A stretch of DNA of 64,000 nt from Sutcliffiella horikoshii (GCF_008180725.1 NZ_VTEV01000001.1:372001-436000); one strand, 5' to 3'; shown: positions 47,579 to 56,540, counted from the first letter of the stretch. Notes: generated by a model not told the origin, from the sequence alone. Program-made: numbers and translations.

Positions 47579-47690
47579 TTCTCTGTTACCGTTTGCGGTT
47601 CCTTGGATGAGTTTCGGGCTTTGAGACGGCTTCTCTTTTACCGTTTGCGGTTCTTCCAGCGAGTAAAGGGGCTTTAAGAGTTCCAGCGCA
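47579..47690. repeat. Tandem repeat array D, two 52-bp units plus a partial
   Basis: TTCTCTGTTACCGTTTGCGG at 47579 recurs with one change at 47631, exactly 52 bases later; the following 30 bases also align, and a partial third unit may begin at 47683. Each unit has ACCG-tttg-CGGT as a small palindrome. It lies between the rpmF terminator and the enoyl-CoA hydratase gene. Confidence 0.8.
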
Positions 47691-47693
47691 TAA

Positions 47694-47726
47694 AAAAAGC
47701 ACAAGGCATAAAGCCTCATGCTTTTT
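47694..47726 (-). terminator. Intrinsic terminator after rpmF
   Basis: On the minus strand AAGCATGAGGC pairs with GCCTTGTGCTT around a five-base loop and ends in seven T. Confidence 0.86.
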
Positions 47727-47729
47727 TCA

Positions 47730-47903
47730 TTATTTATTTACTACTTCTTTCCCTTTGTAAGTACCGCATGCCGGGCATACACGGTGTGATAATTTCTGTT
47801 CACCGCAGCTTGGGCATTCTACCATACCAGGAACTTGTAGTTTAAAGTGTGTACGACGCTTTCTTTTTACAGTTTTAGACGTTCTTCTGAAAGGTACAGC
47901 CAT
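47730..47903 (-). CDS. rpmF: Ribosomal protein L32
   Basis: A 57-aa large-subunit protein: [22 protein letters not shown] with a basic N-terminal half and a zinc-ribbon CPSC...CPAC, i.e. the zinc-binding (C+) form. AAGGAGGTGGG precedes the ATG at 47903. Always found with ylbN/yceD, as here. Confidence 0.98.
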   Translation of the reverse strand: MAVPFRRTSKTVKRKRRTHFKLQVPGMVECPSCGEQKLSHRVCPACGTYKGKEVVNK

Positions 47904-47950
47904 TCTTCCCACCTCCTTAAAAAATGAGCATCTACTACATCATGTAATGT

Positions 47951-48469
47951 CTACTCTTGGTCTTTCTCAAAAAACTTAGCCAGTCCTGCAAGTCTTGGAT
48001 CCACTTTTTCTTGTGTATCCTCTTCTGAAATGACGCCCCAGTCTTTACCTGATTGGGGAGCTGCTTCTTCCTTATCGGGAGAATCACTGAAAACCTGCAT
48101 CGGCACTTCTAGGATAATCGCTTCTCGAATAATTGGCATTAAATCGACAACGTCTCCTTCGACCGTATGCAACTCTTCTTCATCCGTTTCATACTCGCCA
48201 GGCTGAAAAAGATAAGTTTCAGTTGTTTTTATCGTAAAAGGATAGTCCACATCAACCAACGTACGTGAACATGGTAAAACCATACTACCTTCCACAGTTA
48301 GATGAAACGTAGCTTTTCTTGAACTTAAATCAGCTCTTCCAGTTACGTGAACTGGTTTGACAGATCGAATTTCACTATGTGCCGTAATTTCACTTACATC
48401 AACTGTTTCATCGATTTCTAAACCTTTATGTTGTAACTGATTTAACTGGAATAATGTCCATTTCAACAA
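47951..48469 (-). CDS. ylbN: DUF177/YceD-family protein YlbN
   Basis: A 172-aa protein of the YceD family, linked to large ribosomal subunit or 23S rRNA maturation in other bacteria. Family blocks are VTGRADLSSRKATFHLTVEGSMVLPCSRTLVDVDYPF and GDVVDLMPIIREAIILEVPMQ. The start is most likely a TTG at 48469 with GAGGTGA six bases upstream; the following TTG is an alternative. Shares a strong promoter and an operon with rpmF. Confidence 0.9.
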   Translation of the reverse strand: MLKWTLFQLNQLQHKGLEIDETVDVSEITAHSEIRSVKPVHVTGRADLSSRKATFHLTVEGSMVLPCSRTLVDVDYPFTIKTTETYLFQPGEYETDEEELHTVEGDVVDLMPIIREAIILEVPMQVFSDSPDKEEAAPQSGKDWGVISEEDTQEKVDPRLAGLAKFFEKDQE

Positions 48470-48496
48470 GATATTCACCTCAAGGCAACAAAAGTA

Positions 48497-48525
48497 ATTA
48501 TAGCTTTCGCAAGTTTATTTGTCAA
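48497..48525 (-). promoter_or_regulatory. Consensus sigma-A promoter of ylbN-rpmF
   Basis: Minus strand TTGACA (48525-48520), 17-base spacer, TATAAT (48502-48497): a perfect consensus, in keeping with a ribosomal protein operon. Confidence 0.9.
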
Positions 48526-48547
48526 TATTTTTTCTTTACACTATAAT
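48519..48547 (+). promoter_or_regulatory. Sigma-A promoter of tmcAL, sharing the -35 box
   Basis: Plus strand TTGTCA (48519-48524), 17-base spacer, TATAAT (48542-48547). Its -35 box is the complement of the ylbN -35 box shifted by one base, so the two promoters face away from one common element. Confidence 0.78.
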
Positions 48548-48625
48548 TATAGACATAATAACGTAAATTGAACAAGTATCCAAGTAAATAATTGATTGAT
48601 GAAATATAGACGGAGTGGGTGTGAA

Positions 48626-49870
48626 ATGAAATCCTTAGGTGTAATTGTGGAGTACAACCCTTTTCATAACGGACATTTGTTTCATTTGACAGAATCAAAA
48701 AAACTGACAGGTGCAGATGTTGTAATTGCTGTAATGAGCGGGCAATTTCTTCAACGAGGAGAACCTGCGCTTGTATCCAAGTGGACACGAACAAAAATGG
48801 CGCTTTCCAATGGCATCGACATTGTTGTGGAATTGCCGTACGCATTTGCTACACAAAAAGCAGAAGTTTTTGCAGGTGGCTCGATATCCATTTTGTCAGG
48901 ATTAAAATGCGACAATGTGTGTTTTGGTAGTGAACAGGGAAACATTCAGGACTTTGAACGTACGATTCATTTAATGAACGAACATAAAGATACGTATGAT
49001 TTGTTTGTTCAGAAGTATATCGCAAAAGGTTATAGCTTTCCGAAAGCTTCTTCTCTCGCCTTCAAAAGATTGACTGAAAACAGAGAAAAAGTGTTGGATT
49101 TGACTCAACCGAATAATATCCTTGGTTTTCATTATGTAAAAGCAATCCAAGATCAAAGAAGTTCCTTGCAACCTTGCACCATTGAAAGGATAGGGGCTGG
49201 CTATCATGATCCAGAATTCAATGATACACCTATTGCCAGCGCAACAAGCATAAGGAAACATCTTTTTGATCATAGTGGAAATATTGAAAAGGTCCAAAGG
49301 TTTGTACCTCAATCTACATATAATCTGTTAGGTCACTATAAAGAGCACGTAGGAAGCTTTCATCAATGGGAGGATTATTTCACTCTCCTTAAATACAGAG
49401 TTCTTTGTAGCACACCGTCTGAGCTTTCAGAGATATATGAAGTAGAGGAAGGTCTCGAGCACAGATTAATTCATACTATGAAAGAAAGTTCTACTTTTCA
49501 TGAATTTATGACCAAGCTAAAAACAAAGAGATACACGTGGACAAGACTGCAGCGAATGTGCACTCATTTACTTACCAACACGAAAAAGGATGCTATGCAG
49601 AATGTTTCTTCTTCTAAGCAAAGTGAGTATATTCGCTTGTTAGGTATGACAAAGCGTGGGCAAGCTTATTTGAAGCAAATTAAAAAAGAGGTGGAAATGC
49701 CTATTCTTTCTAAAGTGTCTGGTGTGGAAAGTGCGATGCTTGATATGGATATTCGTGCAACCAATACATATGCCATGAAGTTTCAAGAGCCTGCACGGAG
49801 TGATTGGATGCTGCAGGAGTTTTCCAAACCACCGATACGTTATGATGAACAGGAAAGTAGGTTTATATAA
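48626..49870 (+). CDS. tmcAL: tRNA(Met) cytidine acetate ligase TmcAL (YlbM)
   Basis: Forms N4-acetylcytidine at the wobble base of elongator tRNA-Met using acetate and ATP. The 414-aa protein starts MKSLGVIVEYNPFHNGHLFHL, with the nucleotidyltransferase HNGH motif at residues 14-17. Later blocks VVELPYAFATQKAEVFAGG and IERIGAGYHDPEFNDTPIASATSIRKHL are typical of the family. I start at 48626, matching B. subtilis YlbM; the longer frame begins in the promoter region. Confidence 0.94.
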   Translation: MKSLGVIVEYNPFHNGHLFHLTESKKLTGADVVIAVMSGQFLQRGEPALVSKWTRTKMALSNGIDIVVELPYAFATQKAEVFAGGSISILSGLKCDNVCFGSEQGNIQDFERTIHLMNEHKDTYDLFVQKYIAKGYSFPKASSLAFKRLTENREKVLDLTQPNNILGFHYVKAIQDQRSSLQPCTIERIGAGYHDPEFNDTPIASATSIRKHLFDHSGNIEKVQRFVPQSTYNLLGHYKEHVGSFHQWEDYFTLLKYRVLCSTPSELSEIYEVEEGLEHRLIHTMKESSTFHEFMTKLKTKRYTWTRLQRMCTHLLTNTKKDAMQNVSSSKQSEYIRLLGMTKRGQAYLKQIKKEVEMPILSKVSGVESAMLDMDIRATNTYAMKFQEPARSDWMLQEFSKPPIRYDEQESRFI

Positions 49871-49905
49871 AAAAATTATCCGTCACATTAAGTAACTAAC
49901 TACCT

Positions 49906-50005
49906 GGATTGTAACTTTTCAGGTTCTTATTGTAACTATTTCTGTGGTTATTGTGACTTTTCCAACTGTTATTGTGACTTTTTTGCGGGTTATTGTGACA
50001 ATTCG
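49906..50005. repeat. Tandem repeat array E, 21-bp unit, about 4-5 copies
   Basis: TTATTGTGACTTTT-type units begin at 49906 (diverged), 49927, 49948, 49969 and 49990, each 21 bases apart. The first ten bases are conserved and the last ten vary. It lies between the convergent genes tmcAL and ylbL, before their shared terminator. Confidence 0.9.
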
Positions 50006-50029
50006 AAATTCGAAAGAATAATTCTTCGT

Positions 50030-50064
50030 AAAAAACGCCTCACCACCATGTGTGAGGCGTTTTC
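50030..50064. terminator. Bidirectional terminator between tmcAL and ylbL
   Basis: AAAACGCCTCAC and GTGAGGCGTTTT form a perfect 12-bp stem with an 8-base loop, with A/T tracts on both sides. Confidence 0.9.
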
Positions 50065-50067
50065 CCA

Positions 50068-51093
50068 TTATTCACTTTTAGCTTCCAATTGCTCCAAATA
50101 CTTAATCGCATCATCAAATGTATCTACAGGCACAATCTTCATGGATGTGTTAATATCTTCCGCCGCTACAAGGGCTTCTTGATAATTAGACCCTTCCACA
50201 CCTTTTTCATTTGGTGCAAAGAAAATATCAACGCCTGAGTTATCGGCCGCAACAATCTTTTGGGCAATTCCACCGATTCGGAGGACTTCTCCTTTTTCAT
50301 TGATTGCTCCTGTACCTGCAATTTCATACCCTTTGGAGATGTCTTCATCCATAAGTTGATTATAAATTTCCAAAGAGAACATTAATCCTGCAGACGGCCC
50401 TCCTATTTGAGCAGTGTTGATTGTAATCGGAGGGTCCATGGTAATTTCGTAATCCGTTAATAAACTGATTCCAAGCCCAGCACGGTTTGGGTCCTCGGGA
50501 TGCTCTCCTAATGTAATGGAAGTTGTTTTTTCTTCCTCGTCTCGATCAAAAGTAAGATCTATTGTGTCCCCGATATTTTTTTCACCGACCACTTCCATCA
50601 ATTCCTCTGCGGTCGCTGTTGCTTTACCATCTATATGTGTTATTCGGTCACCAATATCAAGCTTGCCTTCAGCTGCTAATCCTTTTTTAACACTGAACAC
50701 ATATACTCCCTTGGAAATGAGTTCAACTTCTTTGCCAGCCTTCTCATAAGCTATTTTTATAGCTGTTTCTTTAGAACTCTCCATCATATGTAACTGTCGG
50801 TAGTTATACTCTTCGTCTGACTCATCCTCGGCACGGATCTGGTTGATAGGGAAGATATTTTGATAGTCACTTACCTTTGCAAAGGCGTAGGTGAAAATAT
50901 TTGCCTTCCCCATTTTAACGGTGGTCAGCATAAAGCTTCCTTCGTCTTCATCCCCGCCTTCTACCGATACAAGGGGCCTTAATTCCTGCGCATCACCAGG
51001 ACGTGTTACATAGTAGGGCAATGTCACAAAATTCAAGACCACTGCTAGCACTATCCCAATTAAAAGGGACCTCATAAAATATCTACTTTTCAT
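50068..51093 (-). CDS. ylbL: PDZ-domain Lon-type serine protease YlbL
   Basis: A 341-aa membrane-anchored protease: N-terminal span (about residues 8-28), a PDZ domain (about 120-195, GVYVFSVKKGLAAEGKLDIGDRITHIDG) and a C-terminal Lon proteolytic domain with the Ser of GGPSAGLMFSLEIYN and the Lys of GGIAQKIVAADNSG as the catalytic pair. The active site faces outside. In B. subtilis YlbL helps remove the SOS cell-division inhibitor YneA. The start overlaps ylbK by 11 bases. Confidence 0.93.
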   Translation of the reverse strand: MKSRYFMRSLLIGIVLAVVLNFVTLPYYVTRPGDAQELRPLVSVEGGDEDEGSFMLTTVKMGKANIFTYAFAKVSDYQNIFPINQIRAEDESDEEYNYRQLHMMESSKETAIKIAYEKAGKEVELISKGVYVFSVKKGLAAEGKLDIGDRITHIDGKATATAEELMEVVGEKNIGDTIDLTFDRDEEEKTTSITLGEHPEDPNRAGLGISLLTDYEITMDPPITINTAQIGGPSAGLMFSLEIYNQLMDEDISKGYEIAGTGAINEKGEVLRIGGIAQKIVAADNSGVDIFFAPNEKGVEGSNYQEALVAAEDINTSMKIVPVDTFDDAIKYLEQLEAKSE

Positions 51094-51880
51094 GTTGCTG
51101 TTTCTCCTTCCACTCCTCTATCGTCTTCTTAATATAGGGTATCTGCAGTCTAGTCGCTTCTTCACCGATTCGAATGATTTCCTCAATGTTGGTAAATGCC
51201 CGTGAACTGTAATGAGCAACAGAAGGCCTTATCATAATATCTGCCTCCGTTTCACTTCGTTTTACCAACTCGTTTTGCATAATATCTATTGTTTGCAAAA
51301 TAACATCGAAAATCGAATCAACCGGTTCATTGGTTTTTACTTGTGAGACGTCTATCGCGATAACAATATCTGCACCCATTTCTTTCGCTACGCTAGCCGG
51401 GACACGGTCTACAACTCCACCGTCGACCAGCAAACGTCCATTAACTTTTTCTGGAACAAAAATACCTGGAATGGAAATACTTGCCCTGACAGCATCGGAT
51501 ATTGGTCCACTAGTTAATACTACTTTCTCCGCCTTTTCCAAATCTGTCGTAACGATGGAAAGGGGAATGTCTAATTCTTCAATGTTTTTGTTTTGAGTGA
51601 ACATGCGGATAAGTTCTTTCACCCGGTTTCCACTTACAAATCCCATTTTTGGAACAGTAAAGTCCAGGTAATACTTTCGTTTGAATGCAGTGGCAATTTT
51701 ATATAGGCGATCCATTTCATGTCCCATTGCATAGAAGCTTCCTACAAGTGCCCCCATACTGCTTCCGGCAATCAGATCCACGCTTATATTCTCTTCTTGT
51801 AATACTTTCAATGCGCCAAGGTGAGCAAAACCTCGTGCACCACCAGATCCCAATGCGACTCCTACTATAGGTTCTTTCAA
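51083..51880 (-). CDS. ylbK: Patatin-like phospholipase family protein YlbK
   Basis: A 265-aa patatin-fold serine hydrolase. The oxyanion loop GSGGARGF is at residues 11-18, the nucleophile elbow GSSMG at 39-43 (Ser41), and the catalytic Asp in the DGGVVDRVP segment. Both members of the Ser-Asp dyad are intact. Substrate unknown; a lipid esterase is likely. The start is TTG at 51880 with GAGGTGA upstream. It overlaps ylbL, so the two are co-expressed. Confidence 0.92.
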   Translation of the reverse strand: MKEPIVGVALGSGGARGFAHLGALKVLQEENISVDLIAGSSMGALVGSFYAMGHEMDRLYKIATAFKRKYYLDFTVPKMGFVSGNRVKELIRMFTQNKNIEELDIPLSIVTTDLEKAEKVVLTSGPISDAVRASISIPGIFVPEKVNGRLLVDGGVVDRVPASVAKEMGADIVIAIDVSQVKTNEPVDSIFDVILQTIDIMQNELVKRSETEADIMIRPSVAHYSSRAFTNIEEIIRIGEEATRLQIPYIKKTIEEWKEKQQHEK

Positions 51881-52225
51881 GTTATCACCTCAAGCTGTGT
51901 ACAGCCACCTAAAGCTTTACAGCAACCAAATTATCAAGTCCTATACCATTATCCTTTGATTCTTCTAATTTATCATACGCTATTCCTTTTTCTTGGTGAA
52001 CAAACTGTGAAGACTTGGGTCATTTTAGGTTCTATTCCACTATCCCTTTTACGTATATTGAAAGGTAAGGTGATGGGACAAACCTGGTTACTCATCTAAG
52101 GGTAATTATTATTATTCTAACAAAAACCTATTCATTCTTGTACAAAAAAGAAATCAAGTAATCATTGATTATTTTCATATGTGAACATTTTAGTTGTTTT
52201 TATTCTTATGAAGGGGGTTAATCGG
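51881..52225. other. Divergent intergenic region ylbK / ylbJ
   Basis: AT-rich space between divergent genes. I see no repeat, no stem with a T tract and no convincing sigma-A or SigE promoter pair, although one must serve ylbJ. Confidence 0.6.
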
Positions 52226-53467
52226 TTGGATTATTCGAAGGTCAAGACAGTTTTCTTAGCTTTAATCATTTCCCTGCTTACACTATCTCTTATTCTTAAC
52301 CCTCAAGCATCTTTTCAAGCAAGTGTAAGAGGACTTAATATGTGGTGGGATATAGTATTTCCGTCCCTTCTGCCATTTTTAATAATCAGTGAACTCCTAA
52401 TTGGATTTGGTGTAGTGGCGTTTATTGGGGTCCTGTTAGAGCCTTTTATGCGGCCACTTTTCAGAGTGCCTGGAGTCGGAGGTTTTGTATGGGCTATGGG
52501 CATGGCTTCAGGTTATCCTTCTGGAGCAAAATTAACCGTGAGGCTGCGTCAGGAAAACCAAATAACGCAAGTTGAGGGAGAACGCCTTGTCTCCTTCACC
52601 AACTCTTCTAATCCACTTTTTATATTCGGCGCTATAGCAGTTGGATTTTTTCACAATCCAAAAGTCGGAGTTATTCTAGCCGTTGCCCATTATTTAGGAA
52701 ATATATGTGTCGGGTTGATTATGCGATTTTATGGACCTTACTATGTTTCCAAACGTCAAGATGACCTGTCTAGAACTCCTCAAAAAATATCTATCAGAAA
52801 AGCTTTTTCCGAGTTGCACAAAACACGCCTAAAAAACAACAAGCCTATTGGGAAACTGCTTGGGGAAGCAGTATTGTCCTCTGTTCAGACATTACTAATG
52901 GTTGGTGGATTCTTGATTCTTTTTTCAGTGTTAAACAGCATGCTTTCCATATTTTCCGTTACAGCTATACTTGCAACTATTATCAGTGTGTTTCTAGGTG
53001 TATTTGATATTTCAAAAGACCTTAGCTATCCACTTATATCCGGGCTGTTTGAAATTACTCTAGGCGGAAAATTGACAAGCGAAGTAAAAGGGGTCAGTTT
53101 AATGGAGCAAATTGTCATAACCAGCTTCTTCCTTGCTTTCAGCGGGTTCTCCGTTCAAGCACAGGTTGCAAGCATTTTGGCAGAGTCTGATATCCGCTTC
53201 AAACCTTTCTTCCTCGCCCGAATCCTGCATGGTGTCTTTGCAGCAGTTATTACTTTTGTTTTATGGCAGCCGTTAGATCAAAGGTTAAAAGGGTTTGAGA
53301 CTGCCGACGGAGACTTGCCCGTTTTTTCCCCCTATTTGCCGGAAGGATTTTGGGAAACAGTCTTTGGCCTGCTTCTGACATATGGCCCTATATTTACGAT
53401 CTCCATGCTATGGATTTACCTTTTGCTGCTGTTAAAGCGAATTGTTAAAATGAACATGCTTAAATGA
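52226..53467 (+). CDS. ylbJ: Sporulation integral membrane protein YlbJ
   Basis: A 413-aa polytopic membrane protein with about ten spans, of the nucleoside-transporter-like YlbJ family needed for spore cortex formation in B. subtilis. Motifs include WWDIVFPSLLPFLIISELLIGFG, MGMASGYPSGAKLTVRLRQ and SFTNSSNPLFIFGAIAVGF. The start is TTG at 52226, eight bases after AAGGGGG; the product then begins DYSKVKTVFLAL, aligning with known YlbJ. Earlier in-frame starts lack a site. Mother-cell expression is expected. Confidence 0.93.
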   Translation: MDYSKVKTVFLALIISLLTLSLILNPQASFQASVRGLNMWWDIVFPSLLPFLIISELLIGFGVVAFIGVLLEPFMRPLFRVPGVGGFVWAMGMASGYPSGAKLTVRLRQENQITQVEGERLVSFTNSSNPLFIFGAIAVGFFHNPKVGVILAVAHYLGNICVGLIMRFYGPYYVSKRQDDLSRTPQKISIRKAFSELHKTRLKNNKPIGKLLGEAVLSSVQTLLMVGGFLILFSVLNSMLSIFSVTAILATIISVFLGVFDISKDLSYPLISGLFEITLGGKLTSEVKGVSLMEQIVITSFFLAFSGFSVQAQVASILAESDIRFKPFFLARILHGVFAAVITFVLWQPLDQRLKGFETADGDLPVFSPYLPEGFWETVFGLLLTYGPIFTISMLWIYLLLLLKRIVKMNMLK

Positions 53468-53477
53468 TGTCAATTAA

Positions 53478-53517
53478 AAAAAAGCCGTCATGAAAATTGG
53501 TTTTCATGACAGCTTTC
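53478..53517. terminator. Bidirectional terminator between ylbJ and coaD
   Basis: AAAGCCGTCATGAAAA and TTTTCATGACAGCTTT pair over 16 positions with one mismatch around a four-base loop, with an A tract before and T-rich sequence after. Confidence 0.9.
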
Positions 53518-53520
53518 GTT

Positions 53521-54583
<1,063 letters not shown>

Positions 54584-54697
54584 CTTCTCACCATACTTTG
54601 TTTCTAAATTACCAATCATCAATATCCTATCATATTCGACATGAATTTCAAAAGTATTTCTCAGGCTCAATTTTAGTTTTATCAATTGTGTATAGCT

Positions 54698-54784
54698 TTA
54701 CACCTTTTGGTTCATACTTAGTGTTAACAACATCCTTTCGTGTGATGTTGTTGCCAACCGCGGAGAAGACTTACGTTTCCCCAT
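54698..54784 (-). CDS. Possible 28-aa peptide in the rsmD leader
   Basis: An open frame of 28 codons starts at an ATG preceded by CCGGAGGAAGAACTT, a near-ideal ribosome site at seven bases. The peptide is basic at its start (MGKRKSSPRLATTSHERML). I do not recognise it. It overlaps the hairpins of the structured segment on the opposite strand, so it may be chance. Confidence 0.3.
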   Translation of the reverse strand: MGKRKSSPRLATTSHERMLLTLSMNQKV

Positions 54785-54852
54785 AAGTTCTTCCTCCGGT
54801 TTCTCCTCTCCCTTTGCCTTCTTAACCTTGATTCGTTTCAAGGGATGGAAGG

Positions 54853-54884
54853 ACCCTGCCCGGACATCCGAGCAGGGTTTTTTT
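54853..54884 (+). terminator. Strong plus-strand terminator with no plus-strand gene before it
   Basis: ACCCTGC..GCAGGGT with an inner CGGA/TCCG, then TTTTTTT on the plus strand. The nearest plus-strand gene upstream is ylbJ, already closed by its own terminator. Confidence 0.8.
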
Positions 54885-54893
54885 GTTAGGTTA

Positions 54894-55211
54894 TTATGTT
54901 GGCATATCAATATCCAAGACATTGTCATGTGTCTCACAGTGGGACAAACATAATTCTCCCCATTCATGTTGATTCAAGATACCTTTCTGTGAAACATATC
55001 CTTCTATTTCCTCAAGACTTCTATCTTCTAAAAGTTTTTCTTCTTCCTTGCTTAAAAGACCTTCTTGGACAAGGTAGTATAAAATTCCTGTTACAAGCAT
55101 TCCTTTAATAGGCAGACCCTTATTGGATGAGGAAGCATTCTTTCCGTAAAAATGATCATGAATATACAAAACGATTAAACTTGATATAAGAAACAAGGTG
55201 AACCAAAGCAT
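54894..55211 (-). CDS. Uncharacterised single-span membrane protein
   Basis: A 105-aa protein starting MLWFTLFLISSLIVLYIHDHFYG, one N-terminal membrane span, followed by a soluble domain with alternating charged helices (EGLLSKEEEKLLEDRSLEEIEGYVSQ) and a C-terminal CLSHCETHDN. I do not recognise the family. The AAAGGAGGTATATCG site sets the start at 55211. It is oriented toward rsmD but a structured RNA lies between. Confidence 0.75.
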   Translation of the reverse strand: MLWFTLFLISSLIVLYIHDHFYGKNASSSNKGLPIKGMLVTGILYYLVQEGLLSKEEEKLLEDRSLEEIEGYVSQKGILNQHEWGELCLSHCETHDNVLDIDMPT

Positions 55212-55305
55212 CGATATACCTCCTTTAGACTGTATATTCGCTTCAATTTTCATATGGAACATGGTAAAGTATGTGTGAGTAAAGCTCGTTGAGAGGAGAA
55301 ATAAA

Positions 55306-55695
55306 ATGATACAACGCTTTATTGAACTCGGAGAAGGCTATTCTGATATATATGAACTTATGGAGCTCGCAAGAAGTAATAAAAATAGACTGCAGCATCT
55401 CATTATGCTCCATACGGTGAAAAACGAACAAAATCTGTCTTCTTTTGTTGTTGTAATGAAACCTACAAACCCTGGTGACTTTCAAGCTCTTTATATTAGT
55501 TTGGAAGGGATTCCAAACCATCAATTCCAACCTAATAAACGCGCTGACCTTTTTCAAGAGCTGGCGAAGGAATTGGATAAAGAAATCATTCAATTCGAGG
55601 TAAAACCTACAGACGTTTTTGCTGAAAAAGAGCTTTATTTTCAATATTTAATTGGAATATTGCGGTTAAACCATTATATTCCCGCTTTAAGGTAA
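55306..55695 (+). CDS. Conserved DUF7147-like protein
   Basis: A 129-aa soluble protein (MIQRFIELGEGYSDIYELMELARSNKNRLQHLIML... NPGDFQALYISLEGIP). Similar proteins occur beside ylbG in many Bacillus and have been labelled methylthioribose kinase in databases, but at 129 aa this has no kinase domain, so I do not adopt that name. AGAGGAGAAAT sets the start. Convergent with ylbG. Confidence 0.8.
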   Translation: MIQRFIELGEGYSDIYELMELARSNKNRLQHLIMLHTVKNEQNLSSFVVVMKPTNPGDFQALYISLEGIPNHQFQPNKRADLFQELAKELDKEIIQFEVKPTDVFAEKELYFQYLIGILRLNHYIPALR

Positions 55696-55734
55696 TCATG
55701 AAACATATCAGTACCGGACATCTCTTTATAATAG

Positions 55735-55776
55735 AAAAAGCAGTACCAAACCTAATTTCTTAAGTTTGTACTGCTT
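55735..55776. terminator. Bidirectional terminator before ylbG end
   Basis: AAAAAGCAGTACAAACTTA-type stem: AAAAAGCAGTAC pairs with GTACTGCTTTTT and further A/T pairs close the loop. T tracts lie on both strands. Confidence 0.87.
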
Positions 55777-55779
55777 TTT

Positions 55780-56055
55780 CTATAAGCCCATCTTATAGTC
55801 ATATTCTTTTGCTTTGTCCGGTCTGGAGTTTTCATAATGAGTTTTAATAGACGGCTTATGTGAAACCTCTACCTTTTTGACATAAGATTGTCTATTTAGC
55901 TTTTCCACCAATGCTTCCGTATCCTCACTGTTACAATAGAACAGGACATATTTCAATTTTTTTGATATATAGATGACATTTCCATAGCGCCTTAGCAGTT
56001 TGGCTTGCTTCAATGAATGTAGCCATACCACAATGCCTTGCCTTTGTGATAGCAT
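55780..56055 (-). CDS. ylbG: DUF2129 protein YlbG
   Basis: A 91-aa protein of the YlbG family: MLSQRQGIVVWLHSLKQAKLLRRYGNVIYISKKLKYVLFYC, then KKVEVSHKPSIKTHYE. Function unknown; conserved in Bacilli and Lactobacilli near rsmD and coaD. AAAGGGG precedes the ATG at 56055; the longer frame has no such site. Confidence 0.92.
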   Translation of the reverse strand: MLSQRQGIVVWLHSLKQAKLLRRYGNVIYISKKLKYVLFYCNSEDTEALVEKLNRQSYVKKVEVSHKPSIKTHYENSRPDKAKEYDYKMGL

Positions 56056-56185
56056 ATGATTTACCCCTTTAAAAATATTGATCCAGTTTTTATTATAGTT
56101 TAGCATGAATGGAAAAATTATGACATACTTAACGCACCCCAATTGGGGAATATTCGATCATTAATTAGAGGAAAGGGCGTTTTTC

Positions 56186-56518
56186 ATGGAGTTGGAGCAG
56201 ATTTGGGATGTTTTTTTAGAAGAACTTGATAAAAATGATTTAGTCTTTAACTGTTTCCGAAAACATGTAGCAGGTATTCCCTTTCTATACGTAGAGGTTG
56301 ATCCAACACATATTGATGGTTGGGAAGGTAAAGGTATATCCTTTATTGGAGTTTGTTCAAAAGTTGCAATGCATAGGAAGAAAGTGACAGTGGAAACGCA
56401 TTTTGTGAGAAGGGATAAATCTCTATTTGTTTATAGGCACCGCTTCTATGTTCCTCAGGAAAAGATGTTCTGTTGTGGGAATCTTTGTGATGATTGTATT
56501 CGGTTGAGAGTAAAATAG
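56186..56518 (+). CDS. Uncharacterised protein with a C-terminal cysteine cluster
   Basis: A 110-aa protein. It ends MFCCGNLCDDCIRLRVK, with four cysteines spaced CC-x3-C-x2-C, a possible metal site. The N-terminal part is acidic and helical, the middle beta-rich (VTVETHFVRRDKSLFVYRHRFYV). I do not recognise the family. AGGAAAGGG lies upstream at a usable distance. It is divergent from ylbG and convergent with ylbF across a repeat pair. Confidence 0.7.
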   Translation: MELEQIWDVFLEELDKNDLVFNCFRKHVAGIPFLYVEVDPTHIDGWEGKGISFIGVCSKVAMHRKKVTVETHFVRRDKSLFVYRHRFYVPQEKMFCCGNLCDDCIRLRVK

Positions 56519-56540
56519 TTTAGGTGCTTGGTTAAGCGCC

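Larger units (their letters stand above)
54650..54890 (+). ncRNA. Candidate structured RNA upstream of rsmD (ylbH-leader-like)
   Basis: The segment holds four good hairpins: AACAACATC/GATGTTGTT (54727-54752), GAAGACTTA/TAAGTTCTTC (54764-54793), CCTTC..CCTTGA/TCAAGG..GAAGG (54819-54852), and ACCCTGC-c-CGGA-ca-TCCG-a-GCAGGGT (54853-54878). The last is followed by seven T on the plus strand only. Rfam lists a ylbH leader upstream of this gene family (from memory). The T tract argues that the transcript runs on the plus strand, opposite to rsmD. Confidence 0.55.

Noticed and set aside
55306-55695. Methylthioribose kinase
   Set aside because: Database-style name for related proteins, but the 129-aa product has no kinase motifs.
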